This document shows, in pieces, positions 25,328-34,476 of a stretch of DNA of 42,080 bases. The DNA comes from Thermoproteota archaeon (GTDB lineage Archaea; Thermoproteota; Thermoprotei_A; Sulfolobales; Acidilobaceae), in the NCBI GenBank assembly GCA_030549835.1, contig JAUQQR010000006.1, forward strand, positions 11,465 to 53,544, given 5' to 3'. A model generated the notes under the pieces. The model did no database searches and was not told the DNA's origin. It saw nothing but the letters and a program-made list of their open reading frames with translations. Every line of letters starts with the position of its first letter. The first letter of the stretch is position 1. The translations under genes and the position numbers were made by a program.

Positions 25328-26458
25328 TTACCTTAATCTTAGTATTATAGCCATTGATGCTAGAGAGGCAACTAATACAAGTATTAGTGATAGAGTAGAT
25401 TCTAGTGTTAAGTATGCTAGCGTAATATTCCCTAGAGTCCACCCTAGCCCCATTGATAGGAATAGTATAGAGTATGCTAGACTCCTAGCCCTTTCATCTA
25501 CTAGCTCTGCTACAATAGCTTTTGGTAATACTTCTAGAGCTCCCATAGCTATACCCCATAGTAGTATAAAGACTAGTATATTACCATGTGATAATGCTAT
25601 TGTTGATAACAATGTAGCTATAGGTATAACTAATAGTATTCTAGGACCTAGAGAGTCATATGCCACCCCTAAAGGTATAGATACTAAGCCATCTATAGCC
25701 ATTGCTAGAGCGTATAGTAAAGCTACATTCTTCCATCCTAAGCTAAATGCTATGTATGAGGCTTGACCCCAGTGTATGAATGAGAACATTGCAAGCCCTA
25801 CAGCTAGACAAGCTAGGTAGAATCCTCTAGGGAGGGTCCTAGCACCTCCCCCCTCTATCCTAGATGCTGATCTAATCTTAGGGTACATTGCTGAAGCTGT
25901 AAATAACGCTACTATCGATAGCATCGCGGGTATACCTAGAATTAAGAGAGCCATACTATAGGAGCCCCCAGTACTAGTGATAGCGTAGGCTACAATAAGG
26001 GGTCCTACTAATGCACCTATCTGATCTAAGAACTCGTGAATAGCGAAAGCCTTACCCCTACCTATACCTGTAGATACCTCAGCTATTATGGTATCTCTTA
26101 TAGGCACCCTGAACCCTTTACCAATCCTCTCAACCATGTATAGAGCAAATGCTACCTCCCAGCTACCAGCAAAAGCTAGTAACGGGACAGCTACTAGGTT
26201 TATAATATAGCCTAGTATGAGTAGAGACCAGTACGCTAAGCTAGATGCTAGTCTAAAAGCTACAATTCCACCTATAAATCTAAAAGCATAGGATAACAGC
26301 TCACCTACACTAACTCCGCCGGCTATAATTAGAGATGCTCCTAGCAGTTCGAGGTATGGGCCAGAGATACTCCTAGCACCCTCATATGTTATATCAGCTA
26401 GGAGAGATACAATACTTAATATAATGAAGACTATTAGAGCTCTCTCAATAGCCAACAT
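25328..26458 (-). CDS. MFS transporter
   Basis: The 376-residue protein has about 11-12 hydrophobic helices and the inner-membrane character of the major facilitator superfamily. It contains the loop VERIGKGFRVPIRDT after helix 4 (a motif-A-like Gly/Arg loop) and the N-terminal GARSISGPYLELLGAS found in many archaeal and bacterial MFS proteins of unknown cargo. It follows nadE by eight bases on the same strand, so they may be co-transcribed; a link to nicotinate or NAD precursors would then be possible but is inference. Start ATG 26458. Confidence 0.85.
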   Translation of the reverse strand: MLAIERALIVFIILSIVSLLADITYEGARSISGPYLELLGASLIIAGGVSVGELLSYAFRFIGGIVAFRLASSLAYWSLLILGYIINLVAVPLLAFAGSWEVAFALYMVERIGKGFRVPIRDTIIAEVSTGIGRGKAFAIHEFLDQIGALVGPLIVAYAITSTGGSYSMALLILGIPAMLSIVALFTASAMYPKIRSASRIEGGGARTLPRGFYLACLAVGLAMFSFIHWGQASYIAFSLGWKNVALLYALAMAIDGLVSIPLGVAYDSLGPRILLVIPIATLLSTIALSHGNILVFILLWGIAMGALEVLPKAIVAELVDERARSLAYSILFLSMGLGWTLGNITLAYLTLESTLSLILVLVASLASMAIILRLR

Positions 26459-26466
26459 TCATCACT

Positions 26467-27315
26467 TTATAATTTAATCATTAATTCTCTTATAGGCGTA
26501 ATATCTGGGATTTTAACTCCAGCTCTCTTATGATGACTCCTCTCATATAGCTCTATAACTCTACTAATAACATGCTCTGGTATGCCTGTCACCCCATGTA
26601 TTTCAGATTTATCAACACCTAGGTCTATATAAGAGTATAGTATTAAGTCTACATCCTCATAACTTACCCCTAGCTCAGCCTCAGCCATATGACCTGGCCA
26701 TAGTCTTGGAGAACTAGGTTTAAACGCTATCCTTTCGGGAACTCCTAGATGTAACGCGAATCTCCTAACTTGACTCTTATATAGAGCTATTAATGGGGCT
26801 ATATCAACAGCTCCATCCCCATACTTTGTAAAGTATCCTATCAAATACTCACTCCTATCTCCAGTTCCTAGTACCATGTAGTCTAGCTTATTAGCGTAGT
26901 AGTATAGTATACTCATCCTAATCCTAGCCCTAAGATTACCTAGGGGAACCCTATCTAGATCATCAGATTCATATAATGGTAAAGTGCCCTTATAAACATC
27001 AACTATGGGGGCTATATCAATAACATTATACCTTGAACCATAAATTCCCACTAGACTAAGAGCATCATCAACATCAACCTTAGGTGTTACATTCGAGTCA
27101 GGCATAATTAATGCCATAACCCTATCTCTCCCAAAACTCCTAACAGCTAGTGCATAGGCTGTAGATGAGTCTACACCACCACTTAAGCCTAGAACAAATC
27201 CCCTCCTCTCAGATTCTTCTAGCTCATGGACTAAGAAATCTCTAAGATATCTCTCTACTCTACTATAATCTATATCTACTATAGCATTAAGAGATACTAA
27301 GCCTCTATAAGCCAA
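26467..27315 (-). CDS. nadE: NH3-dependent NAD synthetase
   Basis: The 282-residue protein is the ammonia-dependent form of NadE. The ATP-pyrophosphatase P-loop is GLSGGVDSS at 43-51; GTGDRSEYLIGYFTKYGDGA binds deamido-NAD. It amidates nicotinate adenine dinucleotide to NAD in the cytoplasm. It has no glutaminase domain. A stand-alone nitrilase-family protein and a glutamine synthetase lie immediately upstream on the same strand (order nitrilase-glnA-nadE), which could supply ammonia. The first ATG gives a complete N-terminus. Confidence 0.94.
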   Translation of the reverse strand: MAYRGLVSLNAIVDIDYSRVERYLRDFLVHELEESERRGFVLGLSGGVDSSTAYALAVRSFGRDRVMALIMPDSNVTPKVDVDDALSLVGIYGSRYNVIDIAPIVDVYKGTLPLYESDDLDRVPLGNLRARIRMSILYYYANKLDYMVLGTGDRSEYLIGYFTKYGDGAVDIAPLIALYKSQVRRFALHLGVPERIAFKPSSPRLWPGHMAEAELGVSYEDVDLILYSYIDLGVDKSEIHGVTGIPEHVISRVIELYERSHHKRAGVKIPDITPIRELMIKL

Positions 27316-27373
27316 TACTCAATCCCTAAATGTCTTTAGTATTTTAAGGTTTTATGTCGAAGGCATATATTAT

Positions 27374-28714
27374 TTAGAGGTTTAAGTATTGGTAGAACTC
27401 GTATGGGTGTGGTCTCATATTAACTTCTTCTACTTCTCTCCTCTTAATCTCAATATATGTCTCGATTAGGTCATCTGTAAATACTGGTTTTAAGTATTCA
27501 TTATCTGATTCAAGCTCATCTAAAGCCTCACTTAGGCTTGATGGTAGAGTCTTTATATTCATTTTCCTAAGATCTTCTCTCGTTAACTTATAGACGTTTA
27601 TATTTACTGGCTCTCCCGGGTCAATCCTTTTCCTCAACCCGTCAATACCTGCTAGTATTGTTGCTGAGATTGCTAGGTATGGGTTTGCTGTTGGGTCTGG
27701 GGCTCTAAACTCTACCCTCACCTTATTCTCATTTGTTGCTACGGGTACTCTAATAATGGTGCTCCTATTGTGGAAACCCCATGTACAGTAGACTGGAGCC
27801 TCATATCCTGGGACTAGCCTCCTATAACTATTAGTAGTTGGAGCTACAATAGCCGCTAGGCTCCTAGAATGCTCTAATATGCCTCCAATGAAGTATCTAG
27901 CTAGATTACTAAGACTACTATTATCCTGGAATAAGTTCCTCTTACCCTCTAAATCCCATAGGCTTAAGTGTATATGTAGACCACTACCATTATCCCCATA
28001 TACCGGCTTTGGTAGGAATACAGCGATTAAGCCTAGGCTCTTAGCTATATTTCTCGCAACCCACTTAGCAGTTACTACCTCATCACCAGCATATACAGGG
28101 TCTCCAGCTCTTAGTGAAGATTCTACCTGTGAAACTGCGACCTCATGGTGCGTATACTCGCTAGAGAATCCTAGAATCTCTAGTGCCTTCGCATACTCTA
28201 ACCTAAAAGTGGATAGAGAGTCTATAGGATCAACGCTATGATAAGCTCTCTTAGTTAGAGTGAAATATGCTCTCTTAGACCCTGGACTCTCATGAGATTT
28301 AATAGTGTAGCCTAAGCCTCTACTAGGATTAGATACATCTACACTTACAGATTCGAATAAGAAGAATTCAAGCTCTACGCCAACTTTAGGCTTAAATCCA
28401 AGCTCAGTCAGGTAGTCCATAGTTTTCTCAGCTACAAACCTAGGATCTCTACTATGCCTAACCCTACTAGGCTTATATATCCTAGTTAAGACTCTAGCCA
28501 TATCCCTAGCCCAAGGTATTGGCTTTAGAGTCTCTCTAACAGGATTTAATAATAAATCGCTCTCCTCAATCTCAGCTAATCCAAAAACACTACTACCATC
28601 AAAGGCTACTGGGAACTCATTCTCCTCAATACTCTCGTAGGAGACCTCAACTCCTCTAAGGAATCCAGCTAAGTCAGTATATTGGACTTGAACCCGTTTA
28701 AAGGGCCCGCTCAT
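27374..28714 (-). CDS. glnA: Glutamine synthetase family protein
   Basis: The 446-residue protein has the beta-grasp domain (FKRVQVQYTDLAG) and the catalytic domain with metal-binding GVELEFFLF (112-120), NGSGLHIHLS (242-251) and YRRLVPGYEAPVY with NRSTIIRVP. It should make glutamine from glutamate, ammonia and ATP. The usual HHEVAPGQHE reads HHEVAVSQVE, so a related gamma-glutamyl ligase cannot be excluded. No adenylylation Tyr is evident, as in other archaeal forms. The N-terminus is about ten residues shorter than typical; the ATG is preceded by GAGAGAG. Clustered with nadE and nitrilase. Confidence 0.88.
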   Translation of the reverse strand: MSGPFKRVQVQYTDLAGFLRGVEVSYESIEENEFPVAFDGSSVFGLAEIEESDLLLNPVRETLKPIPWARDMARVLTRIYKPSRVRHSRDPRFVAEKTMDYLTELGFKPKVGVELEFFLFESVSVDVSNPSRGLGYTIKSHESPGSKRAYFTLTKRAYHSVDPIDSLSTFRLEYAKALEILGFSSEYTHHEVAVSQVESSLRAGDPVYAGDEVVTAKWVARNIAKSLGLIAVFLPKPVYGDNGSGLHIHLSLWDLEGKRNLFQDNSSLSNLARYFIGGILEHSRSLAAIVAPTTNSYRRLVPGYEAPVYCTWGFHNRSTIIRVPVATNENKVRVEFRAPDPTANPYLAISATILAGIDGLRKRIDPGEPVNINVYKLTREDLRKMNIKTLPSSLSEALDELESDNEYLKPVFTDDLIETYIEIKRREVEEVNMRPHPYEFYQYLNL

Positions 28715-28818
28715 CTCTCTCTCACGGGCATGATAAATACTATAAACTAGAGCTTAAAAGCTTACTCTATGATATCTATTAGCCTAGACTAATTTAAATC
28801 CCCGGAATCTTTTAAATG

Positions 28819-29610
28819 CTATGATATTTGACTATTTAGAATTGCTTCATATACCTTCATATATTCTCTCTCAAAGTCTTCTCTAAAAGCCCATTTACTA
28901 ATGGCGAGATCTATCTCTTCTACTTCAAGTTTTAGTGTTACCACTCTAGGCTTCATGTCTAGTATTACCCTAGTCCTACCGTAGGGTGTGTAGACAGCGC
29001 TAGATCCCCCAGTAATCCTACCATCTGGGTATACTACTCCAGTAGAGTTTACACCTACTGTGTAGACAATATTCTCTACGGCTCTAGATCTTAGCGTTGA
29101 ATGCCACATGTCCAGTCTATCAATAGTTATACTTGAGGGATTATATATTATGTTTGATCTGAGAACTACTAGGATCCTCGAAATCTCAGGGTAGAATATA
29201 TCTACACATGCAGCACAGCCTATAACCCACTCATCTATAGTGATAGGTCTAATGAGCTTACCACTTTTAACAATACTCCTCTCACTCGTAGCCTTTGAGG
29301 GATAAATTTTCTCACATACTCTATGAACTATTCCATCAATAACAGCTAAACCTATACTCCGGGTTAAGCCGTCAGAGTCGATTACCGGGTTCAAGCCACC
29401 AAATATTGGGATTTGAATCTCATCATATAGAGATAGTATTATAGACTCATAATCTCTTATAGGTATGGGCTTCCTAGCTGTAGATAGCCAATTCTCTGGA
29501 AGGAATACTATGTCTCCTAACGTCTCTCTCTTTATAATTCTAGCTAGCTCGCTAGTATTAGATCCTCCAATATATCCTAGCTGAGCTAGCGTTATAGTTA
29601 GGTTCTTCAA
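28819..29610 (-). CDS. Nitrilase-family carbon-nitrogen hydrolase
   Basis: The 263-residue enzyme shows the Glu-Lys-Cys triad of the nitrilase superfamily: E39 in FLPENW, K101 in CEKIYPS and C135 in CAACVDIFYPE. Members hydrolyse amides, including the glutaminase domain of glutamine-dependent NAD synthetases. It lies next to glutamine synthetase and NadE on one strand, so ammonia release for NAD synthesis is a plausible role; general amidase or omega-amidase activity is the alternative. ATG start, cytoplasmic, no signal peptide. Confidence 0.85.
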   Translation of the reverse strand: MKNLTITLAQLGYIGGSNTSELARIIKRETLGDIVFLPENWLSTARKPIPIRDYESIILSLYDEIQIPIFGGLNPVIDSDGLTRSIGLAVIDGIVHRVCEKIYPSKATSERSIVKSGKLIRPITIDEWVIGCAACVDIFYPEISRILVVLRSNIIYNPSSITIDRLDMWHSTLRSRAVENIVYTVGVNSTGVVYPDGRITGGSSAVYTPYGRTRVILDMKPRVVTLKLEVEEIDLAISKWAFREDFEREYMKVYEAILNSQIS

Positions 29611-29663
29611 GTTTAAGGTACTCCTCCAAAAGCTATATTAATCCTAAAGCTATTAAATGGAGC

Positions 29664-30806
29664 TTAAGACTTCTCACCCACTAAGCCTCTCCTATTCCAT
29701 GCTAGTAGTAGTATCTCAGCCATAGTCCCAGCTGCTGCTGGAGCTAGTTGTACTGCGTAGAAGCTATAGAGTGTCCTATTACCTGCAATAAATACTGCCC
29801 AGTAAGCTAACATTATTCCAGCATAGAATAGAGGAGCTGATAATGTGTAATCTTTCAATCCTCCAAATAAGCCTAGTACCAGAACATATAAGCTGAAAGC
29901 TAGTGCTATTACGTGTATAATCGTGTTTACCTCAGCATATACAGGTACTGGGTTAAACGTGAATATGAAGGGTGCAACGTTTAGTATCCAGCCTGAGGGG
30001 CTAGATGATGGAGGTCCGTCTGGAGGCCTACTTGTAGTATGCCACCTTATAGCGTTTAGGGTTTCATCTATAATCTTCTTAGCTCCAAAATATTCTATTA
30101 GGGGAGCGTGTAGAGCTAAGGCTACTAGGATAGCTATTAGGGTAGCTACTATGATATGTTTAATCCTACTCCTAATACTATCCAGGCGGTATAGGTTCAT
30201 TAAGGCTCCAATTAGCGTCCCAACACCACTAATCTTCACAGCTAAGGCTAGTGATGCTACAGTAATAGATGATATGAACCTACTCCTAACAGCTAAGGCT
30301 ATAGATATGCATGTAAAGAATGCTAGGTGAATATCTAGAATCGCAATACTAGATACTCTATAGACTATAGGATCACTAGCTAGGGTTAATGCAGCAATAG
30401 CCCCAGCTAGAGGTGCTATTGTGCTCCTCAAAGTAGCATATGCTACATAAAGTATTATAGGCATAAGACTTGCTTCAATTACTCCTGGAAGCCTCCAGCA
30501 TACTGGTCTATCTCCGCAGACGACCATATTAAAACCTATAATGTACTTACCTAGAGGTGGATGCTCGAGATTATAATAGTCATCATTAGTTTTCCCACTG
30601 TAATTATAGTATTGAATACTTACCCCAAATATATTCTCTAAGATTCTCCTAGATGTATCAACGTAGTATATCTCATCACTTATATACGTGTCTCCATAAG
30701 CTAAGGCTAGGGAATAACTCTTAGAGAATATAGTGTAAGAAGCGTATAATGCGATGATCAAAGTAGCAGTATAGTAAAATGCTAATATAACCCTCCTAGA
30801 CCGCAC
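29664..30806 (-). CDS. PMT/ArnT-like membrane glycosyltransferase
   Basis: The 380-residue protein has about nine to ten membrane helices and the two acidic motifs of the dolichyl-phosphate-mannose family: DE at 44-45 in the first loop (YISDEIYY) and EHPPLGK at 81-87. Such enzymes move a sugar from a lipid-phosphate carrier to a protein or lipid on the outer face of the membrane. It is shorter than most family members, lacking a large C-terminal domain. The acceptor is unknown. ATG start; upstream of the nitrilase by 53 bases. Confidence 0.82.
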   Translation of the reverse strand: MRSRRVILAFYYTATLIIALYASYTIFSKSYSLALAYGDTYISDEIYYVDTSRRILENIFGVSIQYYNYSGKTNDDYYNLEHPPLGKYIIGFNMVVCGDRPVCWRLPGVIEASLMPIILYVAYATLRSTIAPLAGAIAALTLASDPIVYRVSSIAILDIHLAFFTCISIALAVRSRFISSITVASLALAVKISGVGTLIGALMNLYRLDSIRSRIKHIIVATLIAILVALALHAPLIEYFGAKKIIDETLNAIRWHTTSRPPDGPPSSSPSGWILNVAPFIFTFNPVPVYAEVNTIIHVIALAFSLYVLVLGLFGGLKDYTLSAPLFYAGIMLAYWAVFIAGNRTLYSFYAVQLAPAAAGTMAEILLLAWNRRGLVGEKS

Positions 30807-30937
30807 TATAAGCCCCCTCTAGACAATGAACTCTGAACCCTTAAACATTATAGTATTAGCTTGAGTGAAGCAAACTAAACACTTAGATACTAGCTTTATA
30901 AGTCTAACTCTCTCCAGCATATATGGGTGTGGTTTAT

Positions 30938-31525
30938 ATGAGTCTAGATAAGTGCGTGACTAAGAAAGATTTCATAAGGCATATAGCTAATAGAGTTATA
31001 GTTGAAAGCTCCGGGAAGATACCTGTTAATGTAATAGAAGAGTTGAAGAGTAAAATGGCTAAAGCAGAAGATAAATTTAAGTTTAGTATATATGGAGGAA
31101 ATCCCCTAAAACTAGTAGATTTCTTCTCTAGTGAAGAGTGGGCTGATATTGTAGAATATGCTAGGAATATTAATGTAGAGTGGCTACTAGAAGCTATTCT
31201 AAAAAAATTAATAGAAGAATATAAGGATGGATGCCTAGAGGTAGCATCCAAGGCATCTGAAGCTATGAAGACACTAGGATTAAAGAAGACTGAGATTATT
31301 GAAGAGGTAAGTCTTGAATCAATAATTAAGAGACTTAAATTCTATGGGCTTAAGTTTGAGGTCAAGAGGGAGAATGGAGCAGAATATATTGTGATAGAAG
31401 AGCCACTAGTTAAAATAAAACTAAAGGTATCAGAGGGTAAGATATCCTATAGTATATGTAAGGAGGGTAAGGCCTCAACACTAGACGCTATACTAGCATT
31501 AAACCAGAGAATTAGAGAGCTCTAA
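30938..31525 (+). CDS. Hypothetical protein
   Basis: I do not recognise this gene. The protein is about 195 residues, mixed helix (first ~120) and beta (C-terminal GAEYIVIEEPLVKIKLKVSEG). It has no signal peptide or membrane segment. I prefer the ATG at 30938 because GGTGTGG lies eight bases upstream; an ATG at 30923 would add five residues. Its end overlaps the convergent GGR gene by 14 bases, and both frames are kept, indicating a genuine gene. Confidence 0.6.
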   Translation: MSLDKCVTKKDFIRHIANRVIVESSGKIPVNVIEELKSKMAKAEDKFKFSIYGGNPLKLVDFFSSEEWADIVEYARNINVEWLLEAILKKLIEEYKDGCLEVASKASEAMKTLGLKKTEIIEEVSLESIIKRLKFYGLKFEVKRENGAEYIVIEEPLVKIKLKVSEGKISYSICKEGKASTLDAILALNQRIREL

Positions 31526-32564
31526 TAAGTCCTAAAACTAGCTCGTATGAAGATCTCTCAGCTAAAATCTCGATAAGCTTATTAAATGTTATTTCTGCCT
31601 TCAACCAGCTAGCCCAGAAATATTTAGGTAATACTTCTAGGATATTCTCAGCAATTTTAGGATCTAGTAGTCTAATAAATTTAAGCATTAGTATTGAGGT
31701 CTTCACCTCATTCACTATACTTGAAATCCCCTCCTCATAGTCTCTGAGTATCTCGGCAATATTGAGGAATTTCTTATTAATAGCATTTATTAATGCTATA
31801 GCACTATATACTGCTAGCCTATTTCCCTCACCAGAGGTCCTATTAACTAAGCCTGCAGCTTCACCAATCCTGAATACACCTCTAGAGTATAGGATTACTG
31901 GAGCGTAGACCTGAATTGGCGCTCCTCTCTCATCAATAACTATCAAGCTATCTTTAGCTATTCTCTCATAGTATCTCATGACTAGCTTCTTAAGAACCCT
32001 ACCATCACTAACCCCTGTTAAGCCTACTCCAATATTTATTATTCTGCCATCACTATCAATAGGGAATACCCAGTATAATCCGCTCCTCTTAACGTTAAAG
32101 TCTATTAGGGCAGTCTCGGGCTCCCAGCTGGCTTTAGCAACTAGTCTATACGTTAAGATTGAGCTATTCAGACTCCAAGCGTATGGCCCTCTAGCGTCTA
32201 CAACAATACTATCACCTCTAACCTCAGGGTATCCTTTCTTATTTATGATTTTAGCGCCATTAGACTCAGCCATCTCCCTAAGTGTATTAACGAATTTACT
32301 CTTATCCATTATAGCCCATATTGGGCTCCTAAAACTGAGATATGAGACTTCTCTACCATTAACCCTTATAGAGAAATTCTTGACAAATGCTCTCTCACTA
32401 CTAGTAGCTTTTAGTAACCTTAACGTAGTATCTCTTATAGTTAATACGTCTCCACAAGCCTTCTTATAGTATGGTGTAATATCGTAACCTATGGTATCAT
32501 AGCCTAGGAGTGTAGAGTGGTATGCTAGAGTAGACCCAGCCACCCCTAACCCAACTACTAGTAT
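31512..32564 (-). CDS. Geranylgeranyl-reductase-like FAD protein (start codon uncertain)
   Basis: The protein belongs to the FAD-dependent geranylgeranyl reductase family, which saturates archaeal lipid chains. In-frame translation gives ILVVGLGVAGSTLAYHS, whose GxGxxG is the FAD-binding turn; then KKACGD, matching the family Cys, and YWVFP, close to the conserved YxWxFP. The first usable codon downstream is GTG at 32543, but this cuts the GxGxxG. No ATG, GTG or TTG lies in frame up to the TGA at 32628-32630. ATA at 32562-32564, with GGAG 11 bases ahead, is the best non-canonical candidate; an indel is the other explanation. A TATA-like tatataag sits near 32617-32624. Confidence 0.78.
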   Translation of the reverse strand: MLVVGLGVAGSTLAYHSTLLGYDTIGYDITPYYKKACGDVLTIRDTTLRLLKATSSERAFVKNFSIRVNGREVSYLSFRSPIWAIMDKSKFVNTLREMAESNGAKIINKKGYPEVRGDSIVVDARGPYAWSLNSSILTYRLVAKASWEPETALIDFNVKRSGLYWVFPIDSDGRIINIGVGLTGVSDGRVLKKLVMRYYERIAKDSLIVIDERGAPIQVYAPVILYSRGVFRIGEAAGLVNRTSGEGNRLAVYSAIALINAINKKFLNIAEILRDYEEGISSIVNEVKTSILMLKFIRLLDPKIAENILEVLPKYFWASWLKAEITFNKLIEILAERSSYELVLGLIRAL

Positions 32565-32658
32565 TCTAGAGTATTCTCCTATAGCATTACACCAGTAAAT
32601 CAGAGATAACCTAAATCTTATATACCCTCAATAGTAGGAAATCTAGAGGTCTACTATA

Positions 32659-33057
32659 GTGCCTGTAAAACTAGTAATAGAGGCTTCTAAGAGTAGGAGT
32701 GGATTACATGCTGAGAGGAAGATAGCATTCATAGTAGGAGAGAAAGGCGAAATAGTTGAAGCTAGGGGTAGTGGAGAACCGGTTAAACCAGTATACTCGA
32801 TAGGAGAAGCTAAGATGATAACAGTTAATATTACGCCAAAACAGCTAGCAGTACAAGTTAGGCTAGTTAAAGGTTTAAGGGATAGAGTTAAAGGCTATAT
32901 AGCACTATATGATTACATGGGTAGAGAAGTCTATAGAGTAGTCATTAGGAAAAGAAAGCTTAAACCATCTAGAGGAGATAGGAGATACCATAAAATTATT
33001 GAATCTATAGTTGAGAAGATAACTTTAGCAAAATACCTAAGAAAGTATAAGATATAA
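32659..33057 (+). CDS. Hypothetical basic protein
   Basis: The 132-residue product is beta-rich at the N-terminus and strongly basic at the end (RVVIRKRKLKPSRGDRRYHK), with a GTG start after GAGGTC. A TATA-like cttatatacc is about 35 bases ahead. It resembles no family I know; the basic tail suggests nucleic-acid binding. Divergent from the GGR gene, and sharing its promoter region. Confidence 0.6.
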   Translation: MPVKLVIEASKSRSGLHAERKIAFIVGEKGEIVEARGSGEPVKPVYSIGEAKMITVNITPKQLAVQVRLVKGLRDRVKGYIALYDYMGREVYRVVIRKRKLKPSRGDRRYHKIIESIVEKITLAKYLRKYKI

Positions 33058-33144
33058 TGCTCACATACGTAATACTATGCCCATGTGGTGAAAGTAACTC
33101 TTATAAGGTTATAATTTTATTCTTGTAGAGTTAGGAGGTTACCG

Positions 33145-34476
33145 ATGATGTACAGGTTGTTAGGTTTAGTGATATGTATCCTAATACTAGCCTCTCCTAT
33201 AAACTCTCTTATAGCTTATAGTGAGCAAGAGTTCATTGGACTTAAACTTAGGGTAGAGATGAATAAAGTTACTGTTTTAAGCCCCTTCTACCATATTACA
33301 TTTGACTTGAATAGAGGATTTGGAGTAGTCGGCTGGGTTATTAGAAATGATAGAGGTGAATTTATTGATTTAATTGGTGGAGGCTACCCGTTACCCTCTC
33401 TAGTACTCAACGCTTATACTAGAGATAACTTAACTGGAAGATATACTTTCATTCTTGGTAATAGAACTTATACTATTCCGTTGTCAACACTAGTGTATAA
33501 TGAATGGGACTTTGAAATTTATAGTAATACTAGTGAGCTTATTACCCTAATATTTACTCCATCGAGTAGAGCCCAGGTAGATATTGATCCATTAACTATT
33601 ACGGTGACAGCTAAGTTTAGATTATGGAGTCCTAGTGTAGAGTTTACTTTTGAGATATATAATCCATCAAATAAGACTATTGCCGTTAGAGGTCCTAGGG
33701 GAGGACCTGAACTATACCTAATAGCTTATAGTGGTGATCATGATAAGTGGCATGGCGTAATAGCTGATACTGGACTCCCATTCTTTGGTGGCACTCTCCT
33801 ATCTGAAGGTAGCGTGAATATAGCTATTAGTCTTGACTCAGCATCCCTAGTATATATTGATAGTATTAATAATAAGAGTATTGTAAGGTATATAGCCGGC
33901 TTGAGGGTATTAGAGCCTCAGAGTTTCTACGTTCAATTTAGTAGAGGCTTAACATTTGGTGATGCTTTTATAGCTAATGCCATGGCTCTAAACTTAACTC
34001 TACCAGAAACACTATTAATACAGCCTGGGGGCTCTAAGACTATTAGATTCCTAGTATCCTATATACCCTATAACCCATCACTAGTTATATCCTCGGGGCT
34101 AGAGTCTTCATTATTAGTAGCTTACCGGGAATATCCAGCTATTCTATTCAACTTAACAACTATTGATACTAATGAGCTTATAAAGAATTTATCTAGAATC
34201 ATTCAAACTCTAAAAGATAACTTAACAAGGCTAGATACTAGAGTTAGAGAACTTGAGGGTTTAAAAAGCTACTGGGACACAGAGATTAAGATAAGAGATA
34301 GTACTATTAAAGAGCTACAGTCCAGACTAGGTAGACAGAATCTCATATCTATAAGCTTAATGGGTATAGGTTTAATACTAGGTGTTATCGGTGGATTTAT
34401 CATATTTAAGGTTAGGAGTGAGAGTGTTAGAGTTAAGGGAGAAGAGAAGATTGTAAAGAAACGTAAGAAAAGCTAA
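33145..34476 (+). CDS. Secreted membrane-anchored protein with coiled coil (YidC-periplasmic-like beta domain)
   Basis: The 443-residue protein has an N-terminal signal (LLGLVICILILASPINSLIA), a large beta-rich domain (about 40-330), a coiled coil around residues 345-395 (LSRIIQTLKDNLTRLDTRVR) and a C-terminal membrane helix (SLMGIGLILGVIGGFIIF) with a short basic tail. The segment FYHITFDLNRGFGVVGW...LIGGGYPLP resembles the beta-supersandwich of bacterial YidC. Many N-X-S/T sites suggest N-glycosylation. The ATG is set by AGGAGGT five bases upstream. Function is unknown; topology predicts most of it outside the cell. Confidence 0.65.
   Translation: MMYRLLGLVICILILASPINSLIAYSEQEFIGLKLRVEMNKVTVLSPFYHITFDLNRGFGVVGWVIRNDRGEFIDLIGGGYPLPSLVLNAYTRDNLTGRYTFILGNRTYTIPLSTLVYNEWDFEIYSNTSELITLIFTPSSRAQVDIDPLTITVTAKFRLWSPSVEFTFEIYNPSNKTIAVRGPRGGPELYLIAYSGDHDKWHGVIADTGLPFFGGTLLSEGSVNIAISLDSASLVYIDSINNKSIVRYIAGLRVLEPQSFYVQFSRGLTFGDAFIANAMALNLTLPETLLIQPGGSKTIRFLVSYIPYNPSLVISSGLESSLLVAYREYPAILFNLTTIDTNELIKNLSRIIQTLKDNLTRLDTRVRELEGLKSYWDTEIKIRDSTIKELQSRLGRQNLISISLMGIGLILGVIGGFIIFKVRSESVRVKGEEKIVKKRKKS

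Noticed and set aside
31978-32469. 163-codon plus-strand open frame
   Set aside because: It lies opposite the GGR-like gene, has no recognisable motif, and mirrors its codons.
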